DNA of 64,000 nucleotides, from the NCBI GenBank assembly GCA_964352855.1, contig CAYGTR010000011.1:14839-78838 (forward strand). Reading direction: 5' to 3'. The notes under the pieces are model-generated. The model made no database searches. It was not told the origin of the DNA and saw nothing but the letters and a program-made list of their open reading frames with translations. Of this stretch, positions 17,148 to 25,678 are shown one piece after another (position 1 is the stretch's first letter; each line of letters opens with the position of its first letter). The translations under genes and the position numbers were made by a program. Origin of the DNA: Litorimonas sp964352855 (GTDB taxonomy: Bacteria; Pseudomonadota; Alphaproteobacteria; Caulobacterales; Maricaulaceae).

Positions 17148-17678
17148 TTATTCCCCGTCTTGGGGCACAATCACGATGCGTCCTGCCTTTATATCGACTT
17201 TCGGCGTAGATAGGCGTGTAAAGGGGTGAAAAAAGCTTTGCGCTTGTTTCTTCGTTTTTTTATCGGGATGCGGTGTGATTTCCAGCATGTCCCCAGCGCC
17301 AAATTCATAAATAGCCGTGACCGTACCGACACGTTTCCCGTCCGTTGATTTTACATCCAGTCCGACAAGATCAGAATAATAAAAATCATCTTCATCCGCA
17401 GGTGGAAGGGCCTCACGCGGCACATAAAGCTTTGTCGATTTAAGCGATTCCGCCGCCTCTCGAGACGTGACTTCGGGGGCCGTAACCGCAATAAAATCTT
17501 TCATCACGCGGTGAGCTTGCGGCGTCAAAACAATAAGACCCACCTCATTCAGAAGCGGGCCGTAAGCGACACAATTTTCAGGTGTTTCGGTAAAAGACTT
17601 AACCTTCACCTCACCCTTGACGCCAAAAGCGCCGGAAATAGCCGCAACGCACACAAGGTGGGATGCAGCCGCCGTCAT
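17148..17678 (-). CDS. rimM: Ribosome maturation factor RimM
   Basis: RimM binds ribosomal protein S19 and helps mature the 30S head. The 176-residue protein has the N-terminal barrel (VCVAAISGAFGVKGEVKVKSFTE) and the PRC-barrel half with DDFYYSDLVGLDVKSTDGKRVGTV. The C terminus has a Lys-rich insertion (HPDKKTKKQAQ). Usually rimM lies with rpsP, trmD and rplS. Here it follows metK by 3 bp and so is cotranscribed with SAM synthetase. Whether a separate trmD operon exists cannot be seen. Confidence 0.95.
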   Translation of the reverse strand: MTAAASHLVCVAAISGAFGVKGEVKVKSFTETPENCVAYGPLLNEVGLIVLTPQAHRVMKDFIAVTAPEVTSREAAESLKSTKLYVPREALPPADEDDFYYSDLVGLDVKSTDGKRVGTVTAIYEFGAGDMLEITPHPDKKTKKQAQSFFHPFTRLSTPKVDIKAGRIVIVPQDGE

Positions 17679-17681
17679 TTA

Positions 17682-18875
17682 TTAAAGAGCCGCTTTAATC
17701 GCATCAGCCAGATCCGTTTTCTCCCAAGAGAAGCCGCCATCTGCATCGGGTGTACGGCCAAAGTGACCATAGGCCGCCGTGCGGGCATAAATCGGTTGAT
17801 TGAGGTTAAGATGAGAGCGAATACCGCGCGGCGTTAAGCTCATGAGCTTCGGCAGAACGGTCTCTAATCTCTCAGCCAAAGCTGCATTTGCATCGTCTAA
17901 TTCAACATAAATTGATGTCGGTTCAGCCACACCAATCGCATAAGACAATTGAATATTCGCCCAGTCAACAAGGCCAGACGCCACGATATTTTTCGCCAAA
18001 TAACGTGAGGCATAAGCCGCAGAACGGTCAACTTTCGTCGGGTCTTTCCCTGAGAAGGCACCGCCGCCATGAGGAGCCATACCGCCATAGGTATCCACGA
18101 TGATCTTACGACCTGTGAGGCCCGCATCTCCATCAGGGCCGCCAATAACGAATTTACCTGTGGGATTGATGTGGAAAATCGTCTCTTTCGTAATCCAACC
18201 TTCCGGCAGAGTTTCACGGATATAAGGCATGACAATATCTGCAATATCAGCAGAACTTAGGCCTTCAGCATGTTGCGTTGACAAAACAATTGCTGATGCC
18301 CCGACAGGTTTGCCGTTTTCATAACGGATAGACACTTGTGATTTCGCATCAGGTTCAAGACCCGCTTCTTTGCCGGAGTGGCGGACTTCGGCCAAACGTT
18401 CCAGAATTTTATGACTGTAATAAATCGGAGCCGGCATTAAAGCCTCCGGCACCTCATTCGACGCATAGCCAAACATGATCCCTTGGTCGCCTGCGCCTTC
18501 TTCTTTGTGTAGGCCTGTGCCTTCATCCACACCTGCCGCAATATCAACGGATTGCGCGTGAAGTAGAACATCAATATCGGCATTTGCATGGTGAAAACCA
18601 TCTTGCTCATAGCCAATATCTTTAATAGCTGCGCGCGCAACCGCTTCAATTTCATCTTTTGACACATCTTTTCCGCGCGTTTCGCCTGCGATAACAACTT
18701 TATTGGTTGTTGTCAGCGTTTCAGCTGCAACTCGGACATCCCAAGGGGACATACCGGCGGCTACAGATTTACGGAAATAAAGGTCAACGATTTCATCTGA
18801 GATACGATCAGAGACTTTATCAGGATGCCCTTCAGAAACAGATTCAGACGTAAAGTAATAAGTTTGACGGCCCAT
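17682..18875 (-). CDS. metK: S-adenosylmethionine synthetase
   Basis: MetK makes S-adenosylmethionine from methionine and ATP. The roughly 397-residue protein is full length: FTSESVSEGHPDKVSDRISD at the N terminus, the ATP loop GAGDQGIMFGYA, and GGGAFSGKDPTKVDRSAAYA near residue 265. The ATG at 18875 (MGRQTYYF) lies 8 bases after AAAGG and fits the family better than the GTG three codons upstream. Together with ahcY just upstream it forms the core of the methyl cycle. A short leader hairpin lies before the start. Confidence 0.97.
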   Translation of the reverse strand: MGRQTYYFTSESVSEGHPDKVSDRISDEIVDLYFRKSVAAGMSPWDVRVAAETLTTTNKVVIAGETRGKDVSKDEIEAVARAAIKDIGYEQDGFHHANADIDVLLHAQSVDIAAGVDEGTGLHKEEGAGDQGIMFGYASNEVPEALMPAPIYYSHKILERLAEVRHSGKEAGLEPDAKSQVSIRYENGKPVGASAIVLSTQHAEGLSSADIADIVMPYIRETLPEGWITKETIFHINPTGKFVIGGPDGDAGLTGRKIIVDTYGGMAPHGGGAFSGKDPTKVDRSAAYASRYLAKNIVASGLVDWANIQLSYAIGVAEPTSIYVELDDANAALAERLETVLPKLMSLTPRGIRSHLNLNQPIYARTAAYGHFGRTPDADGGFSWEKTDLADAIKAAL

Positions 18876-18896
18876 TTTGGACACCTTTCAGATTTT

Positions 18897-18931
18897 AAGG
18901 CTCTTCGCTTTTTATTATTATTAAGAGGCTT
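18897..18931 (-). promoter_or_regulatory. Hairpin in the metK leader
   Basis: Arms AAGCCTCTT and AAGAGCCTT (minus strand, one mismatch) enclose an A/T-rich loop 21 bp before the metK start. It does not match any SAM riboswitch class that I can recognise. A plain leader or attenuation role is only a possibility. Confidence 0.3.
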
Positions 18932-18950
18932 GGTTATTAAAGCTTAAGTA

Positions 18951-18980
18951 TAAAACGGGGGCGATAAACACCCCGTTTTA
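18951..18980. terminator. Hairpin between ahcY and metK
   Basis: Perfect arms TAAAACGGGG and CCCCGTTTTA with a 10-base loop lie just past the ahcY stop. The A/T-rich stem ends give weak U-tracts on both strands. It is probably the ahcY terminator. Confidence 0.65.
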
Positions 18981-18986
18981 TTATTT

Positions 18987-20396
18987 TTAGTAACGGTAAT
19001 GTTCTGGCTTGAATGGGCCTTGCTGAGACACGCCGATATAATCAGCTTGTTCTTGGCTCATTTCAGTCAATTTCACGCCAATTTTTTCAAGGTGCAAACG
19101 AGCAACTTTTTCATCCAAATGCTTCGGCAGCATATAGACTTTGTTTTCATATTTCCGATTTGATGCTTTTGAATCTTCCCAAAGTTCGATTTGCGCCAAG
19201 ACTTGGTTTGTGAAAGACGCCGACATCACGAAAGACGGGTGGCCTGTCGCATTGCCAAGGTTCAAGAGACGCCCTTGCGACAAGAGAATCATACGGTTGC
19301 CTTTGGGGAAGGTGATCATATCCACTTGGTCTTTGATGTTGGACCACTGCATATTTTTCAAAGCTGCTACTTGGATTTCATTATCAAAGTGACCGATATT
19401 ACCAACAATCGCCATGTCTTTCATTTCACGCATATGCTCAAGACGGATGACATCCTTATTGCCTGTTGTCGTAACAAAAATATCTGCTGTTGAAAGCGTA
19501 TCTTCGAGTGTGGTGACTTCGAAACCGTCCATCGCGGCTTGAAGCGCACAAATCGGATCAATTTCCGTCACTTTTACGCGTGCACCGGCACCGCGAAGCG
19601 AGGCCGCAGAGCCTTTACCGACATCGCCATAGCCTAAAACAACGGCTGTTTTACCGGCCATCATTGTGTCAGTCGCGCGACGGATACCGTCGACTAATGA
19701 TTCTTTACAACCATATTTATTGTCGAATTTAGACTTTGTGACAGAATCGTTCACATTGATGGCAGGGAAAGGTAATTGGCCTTTTTCAACCAATTCATAA
19801 AGGCGGTGAACACCTGTTGTCGTTTCTTCAGATACGCCAACGATTTGATCGCGCATTTTTGTGAACCAACCCGGGCTGGCTTCCATGCGCTTTTTAATCT
19901 GCGCAAAAATGGCTTCTTCTTCTTCGGACCCCGGCTCGCCTTCGATAAGCTCCGGCTCACCATTTTCAACACGCGCGCCCATAAGAATATAAAGCGTTGC
20001 ATCACCGCCATCATCCAAAATAATATTCGGACCTTCCGGGAACAAGAATGATTTGTCTAGGTAATCCCAATGTTCTTCGAGCGTTTGACCTTTAATCGCA
20101 AAAACAGGCACACCGGCGGCGGCTATGGCCGCAGCGGCGTGGTCTTGCGTTGAATAAATATTACAAGATGCCCAGCGCACATCCGCCCCCAAAGCGGTCA
20201 AGGTCTCGATCAAAACGGCCGTTTGGATTGTCATGTGAAGAGACCCGACAACGCGGGCGCCTGCAAGTGGTTTGTTCTCGCCAAATTCTTCGCGTAGCGC
20301 CATAAGGCCCGGCATTTCTGTTTCGGCGATGTCTAGCTCTTTTCGGCCATATTCAGCCAAATTTATGTCTTTAACGACGTAATCAGTAAAACTCAT
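18987..20396 (-). CDS. ahcY: Adenosylhomocysteinase
   Basis: AhcY splits S-adenosylhomocysteine into adenosine and homocysteine, removing the inhibitor made by methyltransferases. The roughly 469-residue protein contains GSLHMTIQTAVLIETL at the N terminus, VNDSVTKSKFDNKYGC, the NAD-binding VVLGYGDVGKGSAASLRG, and the C-terminal tail that ends GPFKPEHYRY as in all bacterial AhcY proteins. The frame begins at a TTG (20411). The ATG at 20396 (MSFTDY) after GGATG is more likely. It lies upstream of metK on the same strand with a hairpin between, so the two may be separately terminated. Confidence 0.97.
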   Translation of the reverse strand: MSFTDYVVKDINLAEYGRKELDIAETEMPGLMALREEFGENKPLAGARVVGSLHMTIQTAVLIETLTALGADVRWASCNIYSTQDHAAAAIAAAGVPVFAIKGQTLEEHWDYLDKSFLFPEGPNIILDDGGDATLYILMGARVENGEPELIEGEPGSEEEEAIFAQIKKRMEASPGWFTKMRDQIVGVSEETTTGVHRLYELVEKGQLPFPAINVNDSVTKSKFDNKYGCKESLVDGIRRATDTMMAGKTAVVLGYGDVGKGSAASLRGAGARVKVTEIDPICALQAAMDGFEVTTLEDTLSTADIFVTTTGNKDVIRLEHMREMKDMAIVGNIGHFDNEIQVAALKNMQWSNIKDQVDMITFPKGNRMILLSQGRLLNLGNATGHPSFVMSASFTNQVLAQIELWEDSKASNRKYENKVYMLPKHLDEKVARLHLEKIGVKLTEMSQEQADYIGVSQQGPFKPEHYRY

Positions 20397-20542
20397 ATCA
20401 ATGTCATCCAAACGGATGCCTTCTAAAAGGGTATAATTTGAGCGCCCAATAGGCCGTTATAAAAGATTGGTCAACCTCATATAACGTTTTCTTTATATAA
20501 GATTTTTAGATTTCAACAACTCAATGTAAATTATTAAACTGA

Positions 20543-21277
20543 CTAATCGCTGTTTAGCGTAGACCCAACGATACCAAACAAAACCAATGTAACTAAAACT
20601 AAAAGGCATGTCAGGGCAGAAACTGCGATAGCTCCACCTTTTTCATTCTTAAAAGCTACACGTGAAAAGCTATAAAACTGCCAAGGGAAGATGATTACAA
20701 AGAGGCCAACAATCATTGAACCAACGTAAGCCGCAGCATATTCCTTTTTCACCAAATTGTTTGTAGGCACCGTTAAAAATATAATCGGCAAGAAAGTAGA
20801 AAGCGCATATAGGCCTACGCCCACGGCCTTAGTAAGATTTGTTTTTTGACCACATATTAAATGCACAATCTGGAAAATAACCCCAATAAGTAGTGCGACG
20901 AAATAGAATGGGAGCGTCAAAATAATAGAACGCCAGAAATTACCTTCACTCAAGGCAGTTCTAATCCCTCCACCCTTGGGGCCATTATTAACAGTCTCTG
21001 TTGGGGCAACGTCTACTTTTGCTACATCTTTTAAAATGTAAGCAAGCCCAATAGTAAATAAAACAGAAAAAACAAACATTATACCCGGTCCCAATATCAG
21101 ACCTTTCCGACCATCAGGTTCTTCGCCGGATAACATATAAGCCATTCGGCTTGGCCGGAAGATCAAGATAAAATATGTTGGAATGAAAGCAATAATTGCC
21201 ATACCAACATTAATAAGAAGGCGGTCTATGCCTCCCAAAACGTCTTTTTCCTGCAGTTTTAAATCAAAATTATCCAT
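20543..21277 (-). CDS. Multi-pass membrane protein, unknown (Yip1-like topology)
   Basis: This 244-residue protein has an N-terminal cytosolic stretch and five or six hydrophobic helices. The sequence FILIFRPSRMAYMLSG near residue 37 and the later glycine- and valine-rich helices give a layout like the Yip1/YIPF permease-like families, but I cannot confirm membership. The base composition is more A/T-rich than the flanking genes. It is alone between ahcY and a gene-poor stretch, and no partner is evident. Confidence 0.6.
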   Translation of the reverse strand: MDNFDLKLQEKDVLGGIDRLLINVGMAIIAFIPTYFILIFRPSRMAYMLSGEEPDGRKGLILGPGIMFVFSVLFTIGLAYILKDVAKVDVAPTETVNNGPKGGGIRTALSEGNFWRSIILTLPFYFVALLIGVIFQIVHLICGQKTNLTKAVGVGLYALSTFLPIIFLTVPTNNLVKKEYAAAYVGSMIVGLFVIIFPWQFYSFSRVAFKNEKGGAIAVSALTCLLVLVTLVLFGIVGSTLNSD

Positions 21278-21644
21278 AACATTTCCTGATATTTACAACC
21301 ATTCTCTGTGAGTATTTGACTTAACTTTCAAGAGGATAAATCCGGACTATATTTCCGGATAGACCTTGCGAGCGAGTTTGCACGGGCTTATGCGTTAAGT
21401 GTGTATTATATTAGACACACTCTCCCAAAATCTCAGTTATAGTCACGAATTATAATGCAGGTGACTAACTAGCGAGCTCTGTCCAATCCGTAGTCGATCA
21501 AACTAACACATTCCGCAAAGTGGGCCTTATGACAGTGCTGAAAAAGCTTTGATTGGAACCCGCTTAAGGTCTTGAAGCGCGCGCCGGTTAAGGCCAAAAG
21601 CTTCCCGGAATAATAATGTAGATTAAATCTGGAAACGGCCCCCT
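21278..21644. other. Intergenic stretch with two inverted repeats
   Basis: About 370 bases without a convincing gene separate the membrane protein from the divergent phosphomannomutase gene. Two perfect inverted repeats are visible: ATCCGG/CCGGAT (21340-21360, 9-base spacer) and AGTGTGT/ACACACT (21398-21421, 10-base spacer). Neither is followed by a T-run, so they look more like protein-binding sites than terminators. No RNA gene was recognised. Confidence 0.45.
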
Positions 21645-23165
21645 ATGACTCGCAAACCTCTTCCCGCTATTGCGGCCAATACGATTGAATTTGAAACGCA
21701 AGCGCTTGTAAAACCCACAGGCTTTCGCGAATATGATGCGCGGTGGTGGTTTGGTCTGCCGAGCGAAGAAAAACCCTCTGAGCTCAATCTTTACGGCGTC
21801 CAAGCACTCGGCGAAGGCCTTGGCACGCTCATGTATGAACGCGGTGTTGATCCGAAAATTGCGGTGGGTCATGATTTCCGTCACTATTCGTTGGGTATCA
21901 AGCAAGCCTTGATACTGGGCCTGATGAATGCGGGCATTGAAGTCTTGGACATTGGCCTTGCGCTTTCACCTATGGCTTACTTTGCGCAGTTCCATTTAGA
22001 TTGTGCAGGCGTTGCCATGGTCACCGCCTCACATAACAAAAATGGGTGGACAGGCGTGAAAATGGGGATCGAAGCTCCGCTGACATTCGGGCCAGATGAA
22101 ATGGCGCGCCTGAAAGACATCGTCCTCGAAGGACAATCCGTTGTGCGCGCTGGCGGGTCGTATGAATATGTCGACGGCGTTAAACAGGCTTATATTGATG
22201 ACCTAACCAAAGGCATCAAACTCAAGAACAAAATCAAAGTCGTTGCCGCGTGCGGAAATGGTACCGCAGGCGCCTTTGTTGAAGAAGCCCTACTTAAAAT
22301 AGGCGCAGATGTTGTGCCTGTTGAGTGCGAATTGGATTACACCTTCCCGAATTACAACCCCAACCCCGAAGACATGAAAATGCTCCACGCGATGGCGGAT
22401 GCCTGTAAAGAACATAACGCTGATGTCGCGCTTGGCTTTGACGGTGATGGAGACCGTTGCGGCGTCGTCGATAATGAAGGCGAAGAGATCTTCGCCGATA
22501 AAGTCGGCGTCATGCTCGCCCGCGACCTCTCAGAGCTCTATCCCAATGCGCAATTTGTAGCTGATGTGAAATCAACAGGATTATTTAATACGGATCCCGT
22601 TCTTATCAAAAATGGAGCGAAGACCGATTATTACAAAACAGGTCACAGCTATATCAAACGCCGCGTCAACGAATTGAACGCGCTTGTCGGTTTCGAAAAA
22701 TCCGGTCATTATTTCTTTAATGCGCCTATCGGGCGTGGCTATGATTGCGGTTTAACCTCAGCTATTGCTATTTTGCAAATGTTGGATCGTAATCCTGACA
22801 AAACCATGGCGGATCTGCGTCGGGCTTTGCCCAAGACGTGGGGCAGCCCGACAATGTCGCCTTACTGTGCCGATGAAGAAAAATATGACGTCGTCGACAA
22901 AATCATTGCTGAAGCCCAATCCGATGCCAAAGCAGGCAAAACGATCTTAGGACAAAAAATCGTCGATGTGAACACCGTCAATGGCGTGCGCCTAACATTA
23001 GAAGACGGGACATGGGGACTGATGCGGGCGAGTTCCAATACGCCAAATCTCGTTGTTGTTGTAGAAAGCCCCGCCTCTGAGGCGAATATGATCGGTATGT
23101 TCCGAGAAATTGAACGACGCCTCTCCCAACATCCCGAGATCGGCGAATTTGATCAGAAAATTTGA
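21645..23165 (+). CDS. Phosphomannomutase/phosphoglucomutase
   Basis: This 506-residue alpha-D-phosphohexomutase interconverts sugar 6- and 1-phosphates for nucleotide sugars used in surface polysaccharides. The active-site serine loop is TASHNKNGWTGVKMG (about residues 126-140), the metal loop is LGFDGDGDRCGVVD, and the sugar-specificity region around VGFEKSGHYFF is intact. The C-terminal phosphate loop contains RASSNTPNLVVV. It is slightly longer than the roughly 460 aa typical of AlgC/ManB. The stop overlaps the next gene's ATG by one base. GalU, encoded 4 kb away, could use its glucose-1-phosphate product. Confidence 0.9.
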   Translation: MTRKPLPAIAANTIEFETQALVKPTGFREYDARWWFGLPSEEKPSELNLYGVQALGEGLGTLMYERGVDPKIAVGHDFRHYSLGIKQALILGLMNAGIEVLDIGLALSPMAYFAQFHLDCAGVAMVTASHNKNGWTGVKMGIEAPLTFGPDEMARLKDIVLEGQSVVRAGGSYEYVDGVKQAYIDDLTKGIKLKNKIKVVAACGNGTAGAFVEEALLKIGADVVPVECELDYTFPNYNPNPEDMKMLHAMADACKEHNADVALGFDGDGDRCGVVDNEGEEIFADKVGVMLARDLSELYPNAQFVADVKSTGLFNTDPVLIKNGAKTDYYKTGHSYIKRRVNELNALVGFEKSGHYFFNAPIGRGYDCGLTSAIAILQMLDRNPDKTMADLRRALPKTWGSPTMSPYCADEEKYDVVDKIIAEAQSDAKAGKTILGQKIVDVNTVNGVRLTLEDGTWGLMRASSNTPNLVVVVESPASEANMIGMFREIERRLSQHPEIGEFDQKI

Positions 23166-23455
23166 TGGAAACGAGCCGGACAATTGCTGACTGGGGTCGC
23201 GAGACATTTGGCGACGCCAAACCTCGCACTCTGGCCCTGCGTGCACGTGAAGAACTGGACGAATTAATTCAAGCCATTGAAGCCAAAGATAGCGATGATG
23301 ATATCGTTATAGAAGCCGCCGATGTGACCATACTTCTCCACCGTCTGGCAGGTACACTTGGCACCGAGCTGGCTCAGGCGGTCAATACCAAAATGGAAAT
23401 TAACCGTAAGCGAGAATGGGTAAAATCCGGCGATGGCACGGGGCAGCATAAATAG
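23165..23455 (+). CDS. MazG-like nucleotide pyrophosphohydrolase
   Basis: This 96-residue all-helical protein has the MazG-type metal motif, with RAREELDELIQAIEA followed by VIEAADVTILLHRLAG, the EExxE...ExxD pattern of dNTP pyrophosphohydrolases. It probably hydrolyses a nucleoside triphosphate (house-cleaning role); the substrate is not readable. The start ATG at 23165 overlaps the TGA of the mutase gene, indicating translational coupling. Confidence 0.78.
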   Translation: METSRTIADWGRETFGDAKPRTLALRAREELDELIQAIEAKDSDDDIVIEAADVTILLHRLAGTLGTELAQAVNTKMEINRKREWVKSGDGTGQHK

Positions 23456-23457
23456 GC

Positions 23458-23832
23458 TTAGGTGGTTTCGCTAAACCAACTCTGCCACGCCACCAATGCC
23501 AGCGGGGCCAAGGCAAAACAATCAATAATTGCGACTTTACGAAGGCTATTATCCGGCAATCCGGCGCGTAGATAAACGATCAAGAAACTCATCACGCTTA
23601 TCGCCACAATCACACTCGCAAGACGTCGCATATCAAGCATGAAGATTGCAAATGATGCAGCAACACAGATCGCTAAAAACAAACCACCTCTGTGTACCAA
23701 TAAAATACCTGCCTCGCCTTCCGAAGACACTCCGTAGAGTTTCATTGTCATGTCAGGGACGAATAAAACAAACGCAGGCATGACATGGATTAACGCTAAG
23801 ACAAGCCAACAAAATTTAGTTATGTTTTCCAT
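23458..23832 (-). CDS. Small four-helix membrane protein, unknown
   Basis: This 124-residue protein has four hydrophobic helices. The YGVSSEGEAGILLVHRGGLFLAI segment and the later DNSLRKVAIIDCFAL segment recall a short membrane family that is sometimes mislabelled phosphopantetheine adenylyltransferase. No nucleotidyltransferase motif is present, so that label should not be used. The gene converges with the MazG-like gene with a 2-bp gap. The function is unknown. Confidence 0.68.
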   Translation of the reverse strand: MENITKFCWLVLALIHVMPAFVLFVPDMTMKLYGVSSEGEAGILLVHRGGLFLAICVAASFAIFMLDMRRLASVIVAISVMSFLIVYLRAGLPDNSLRKVAIIDCFALAPLALVAWQSWFSETT

Positions 23833-23944
23833 AACTTGCCTCTAGGGTCATGAAAACCGTAAAGCAATTACCTCAGAAGTAAGTGAAGGCGAATATAACA
23901 TAAATATAGCTACCGTCTCGGCATAAGCACGTTATAAGCCTCAT

Positions 23945-25678
23945 ATGAAAAATCCATTCCATAATCTGCCGACGCGTCGTGGCTTTTTAGGCGCTTTGAG
24001 TGCGGGCTCTGTTGTGGCTTGTGCCGATACCAAAACCGCCCCTTTTTCCGCTGAGTCAGTGGTTAGAACCGGGCGTTTTGCCTATGGTGTGGCTTCGGGT
24101 GACCCCTTTGCCAGATCAGTTATGCTATGGACGCGCGTCACGCCTGCAGATGACGGGGACATATCCGTCATTTGGGAGATGGCTCAAGACAGTGATTTTC
24201 AATCTCTATCGGCGGCAGGCGCCGTCAAAACAAATGCCGTTAAAGACTACACGGTGAAGGTAGAAGCGACAGGCCTCGCAGCAGATAGCTGGTATTATTA
24301 TCGGTTCCGTGTCGGAGATACTCTCTCCCAAATCGGACGCACTCGAACCTTGCCGGCCGGGCCAACGCCGCAAGCGCGTTTTGCCATTGTCTCCTGTGCC
24401 AATTGGCAGCACGGATATTTTAACACCTATGACCATATTGCCAAGCAAGCCGCAGATGATAAGTTTGACGCGCTGATCCATCTCGGCGATTATTACTATG
24501 AATACGGCGTGCCGAAAACACCTTGGCTTGCAGACCGCCTTCACGAACCCCGCCACGAAATTATCTCGCTAGAGGATTACCGCATCCGCCATGCGCAATA
24601 TCGCTCTGATGCTGCGCTCCAAGATGTTACGTCCAAAATGCCGATAATCGCCGTTTGGGATGATCACGAAACAACGAATGATAGTTGGAAAGACGGTGCC
24701 GAAAATCATGATACAGGCGAAGGCGATTGGGACACTCGCAAAGAGGCGGCTCTACGGGCCTATTATGAATGGATGCCCCTGCGTGAACCCCAATTCGGCA
24801 AGAGCCGCGAGGATATTTACCGCGCCTTTGAATGGGGCGACCTCGCCTCTCTCGTCTGTGTCGAGACGCGCCTCACTGCGCGTGCGGAACAATTAATTAT
24901 TGAAGATTACATTGACGAAATCGACGTTCCCGGCGGTGCGGAAAAATTCAAAAAAGAAAAGCTCTACGCGCCGAACCGCGACATGCTCGGCAAGGAACAA
25001 CAAGACTTCATCATTGAGACCTTCAAGGCCTCAAAAGCAGCAGACAAGCCTTGGCGGCTTTTGGCCAACCAAGTGATCATGGGACGTCTGTTAACGCCAG
25101 ATTTCACGCCTTATATTGATGAGGCCGCTGTGCAGGCGATTGAGAAAGACTGGGCAGGAGTGCGCGATTTCCTGACGCTATCGAAATATAATCTGCCGGT
25201 TTATCCGGATAGTTGGGACGGTTACCCCGTAGCCCGTGAAGCGTTTTATAAAGCCCTCTCTACCGCAGGCATTCACGACATGCTCGTCTTGACGGGTGAC
25301 GCGCATGAGTTCTGGCTGAATGAGTTAACAACAGAAGCAGGTAAAAAATTAGGTATGGAAGTTGTAACGTCTTCCGTCTCTTCGGAAACGCTGACGGCCT
25401 ATTTGGGCGACGGCACTGCGGATCATAATCTCTTGCTGACCCAATCCAATGAGGATGTGCGTTATTATAATGCCCTAATAAACGGCTATATCGACCTAAC
25501 TGTCACACCAAAGAAAGCCCACGTGAAAATGGTCGGAATCAGTACGGTACGAAGTCAGGATTATGAAGCCTTTGATGCGGCGCGTTTTACAATCAGAAAA
25601 AGTGGCGACACCATAAAAGCAAGCGCCCCAAAGGGATTAAATTTTAAACAGCGGCTTTTATTCTCTGGCCTCGGATAA
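23945..25678 (+). CDS. phoD: Alkaline phosphatase D (PhoD)
   Basis: This 577-residue secreted phosphodiesterase/phosphatase uses metal-bound active sites and is exported by the Tat pathway. The N terminus has TRRGFLGALSAGSVVAC, a twin-arginine motif with a possible lipobox. The PhoD N-terminal domain starts FAYGVASGDPFARSVMLWTR, and the metallophosphatase core shows IHLGDYYYEYG, VWDDHETTNDSW, LANQVIMG and LTGDAHEFW, all with intact metal ligands. Phosphate-starvation control would be expected, but no Pho box was identified by eye. The 3' end overlaps the convergent hydroxylase gene by 21 bp. Confidence 0.94.
   Translation: MKNPFHNLPTRRGFLGALSAGSVVACADTKTAPFSAESVVRTGRFAYGVASGDPFARSVMLWTRVTPADDGDISVIWEMAQDSDFQSLSAAGAVKTNAVKDYTVKVEATGLAADSWYYYRFRVGDTLSQIGRTRTLPAGPTPQARFAIVSCANWQHGYFNTYDHIAKQAADDKFDALIHLGDYYYEYGVPKTPWLADRLHEPRHEIISLEDYRIRHAQYRSDAALQDVTSKMPIIAVWDDHETTNDSWKDGAENHDTGEGDWDTRKEAALRAYYEWMPLREPQFGKSREDIYRAFEWGDLASLVCVETRLTARAEQLIIEDYIDEIDVPGGAEKFKKEKLYAPNRDMLGKEQQDFIIETFKASKAADKPWRLLANQVIMGRLLTPDFTPYIDEAAVQAIEKDWAGVRDFLTLSKYNLPVYPDSWDGYPVAREAFYKALSTAGIHDMLVLTGDAHEFWLNELTTEAGKKLGMEVVTSSVSSETLTAYLGDGTADHNLLLTQSNEDVRYYNALINGYIDLTVTPKKAHVKMVGISTVRSQDYEAFDAARFTIRKSGDTIKASAPKGLNFKQRLLFSGLG

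Noticed and set aside
18876..18986. SAM riboswitch upstream of metK
   Set aside because: The two hairpins do not match the core sequences of SAM-I, SAM-II or SAM/SAH elements as I know them.
20397..20542. SAH riboswitch upstream of ahcY
   Set aside because: No recognisable SAH riboswitch core is visible in the leader.
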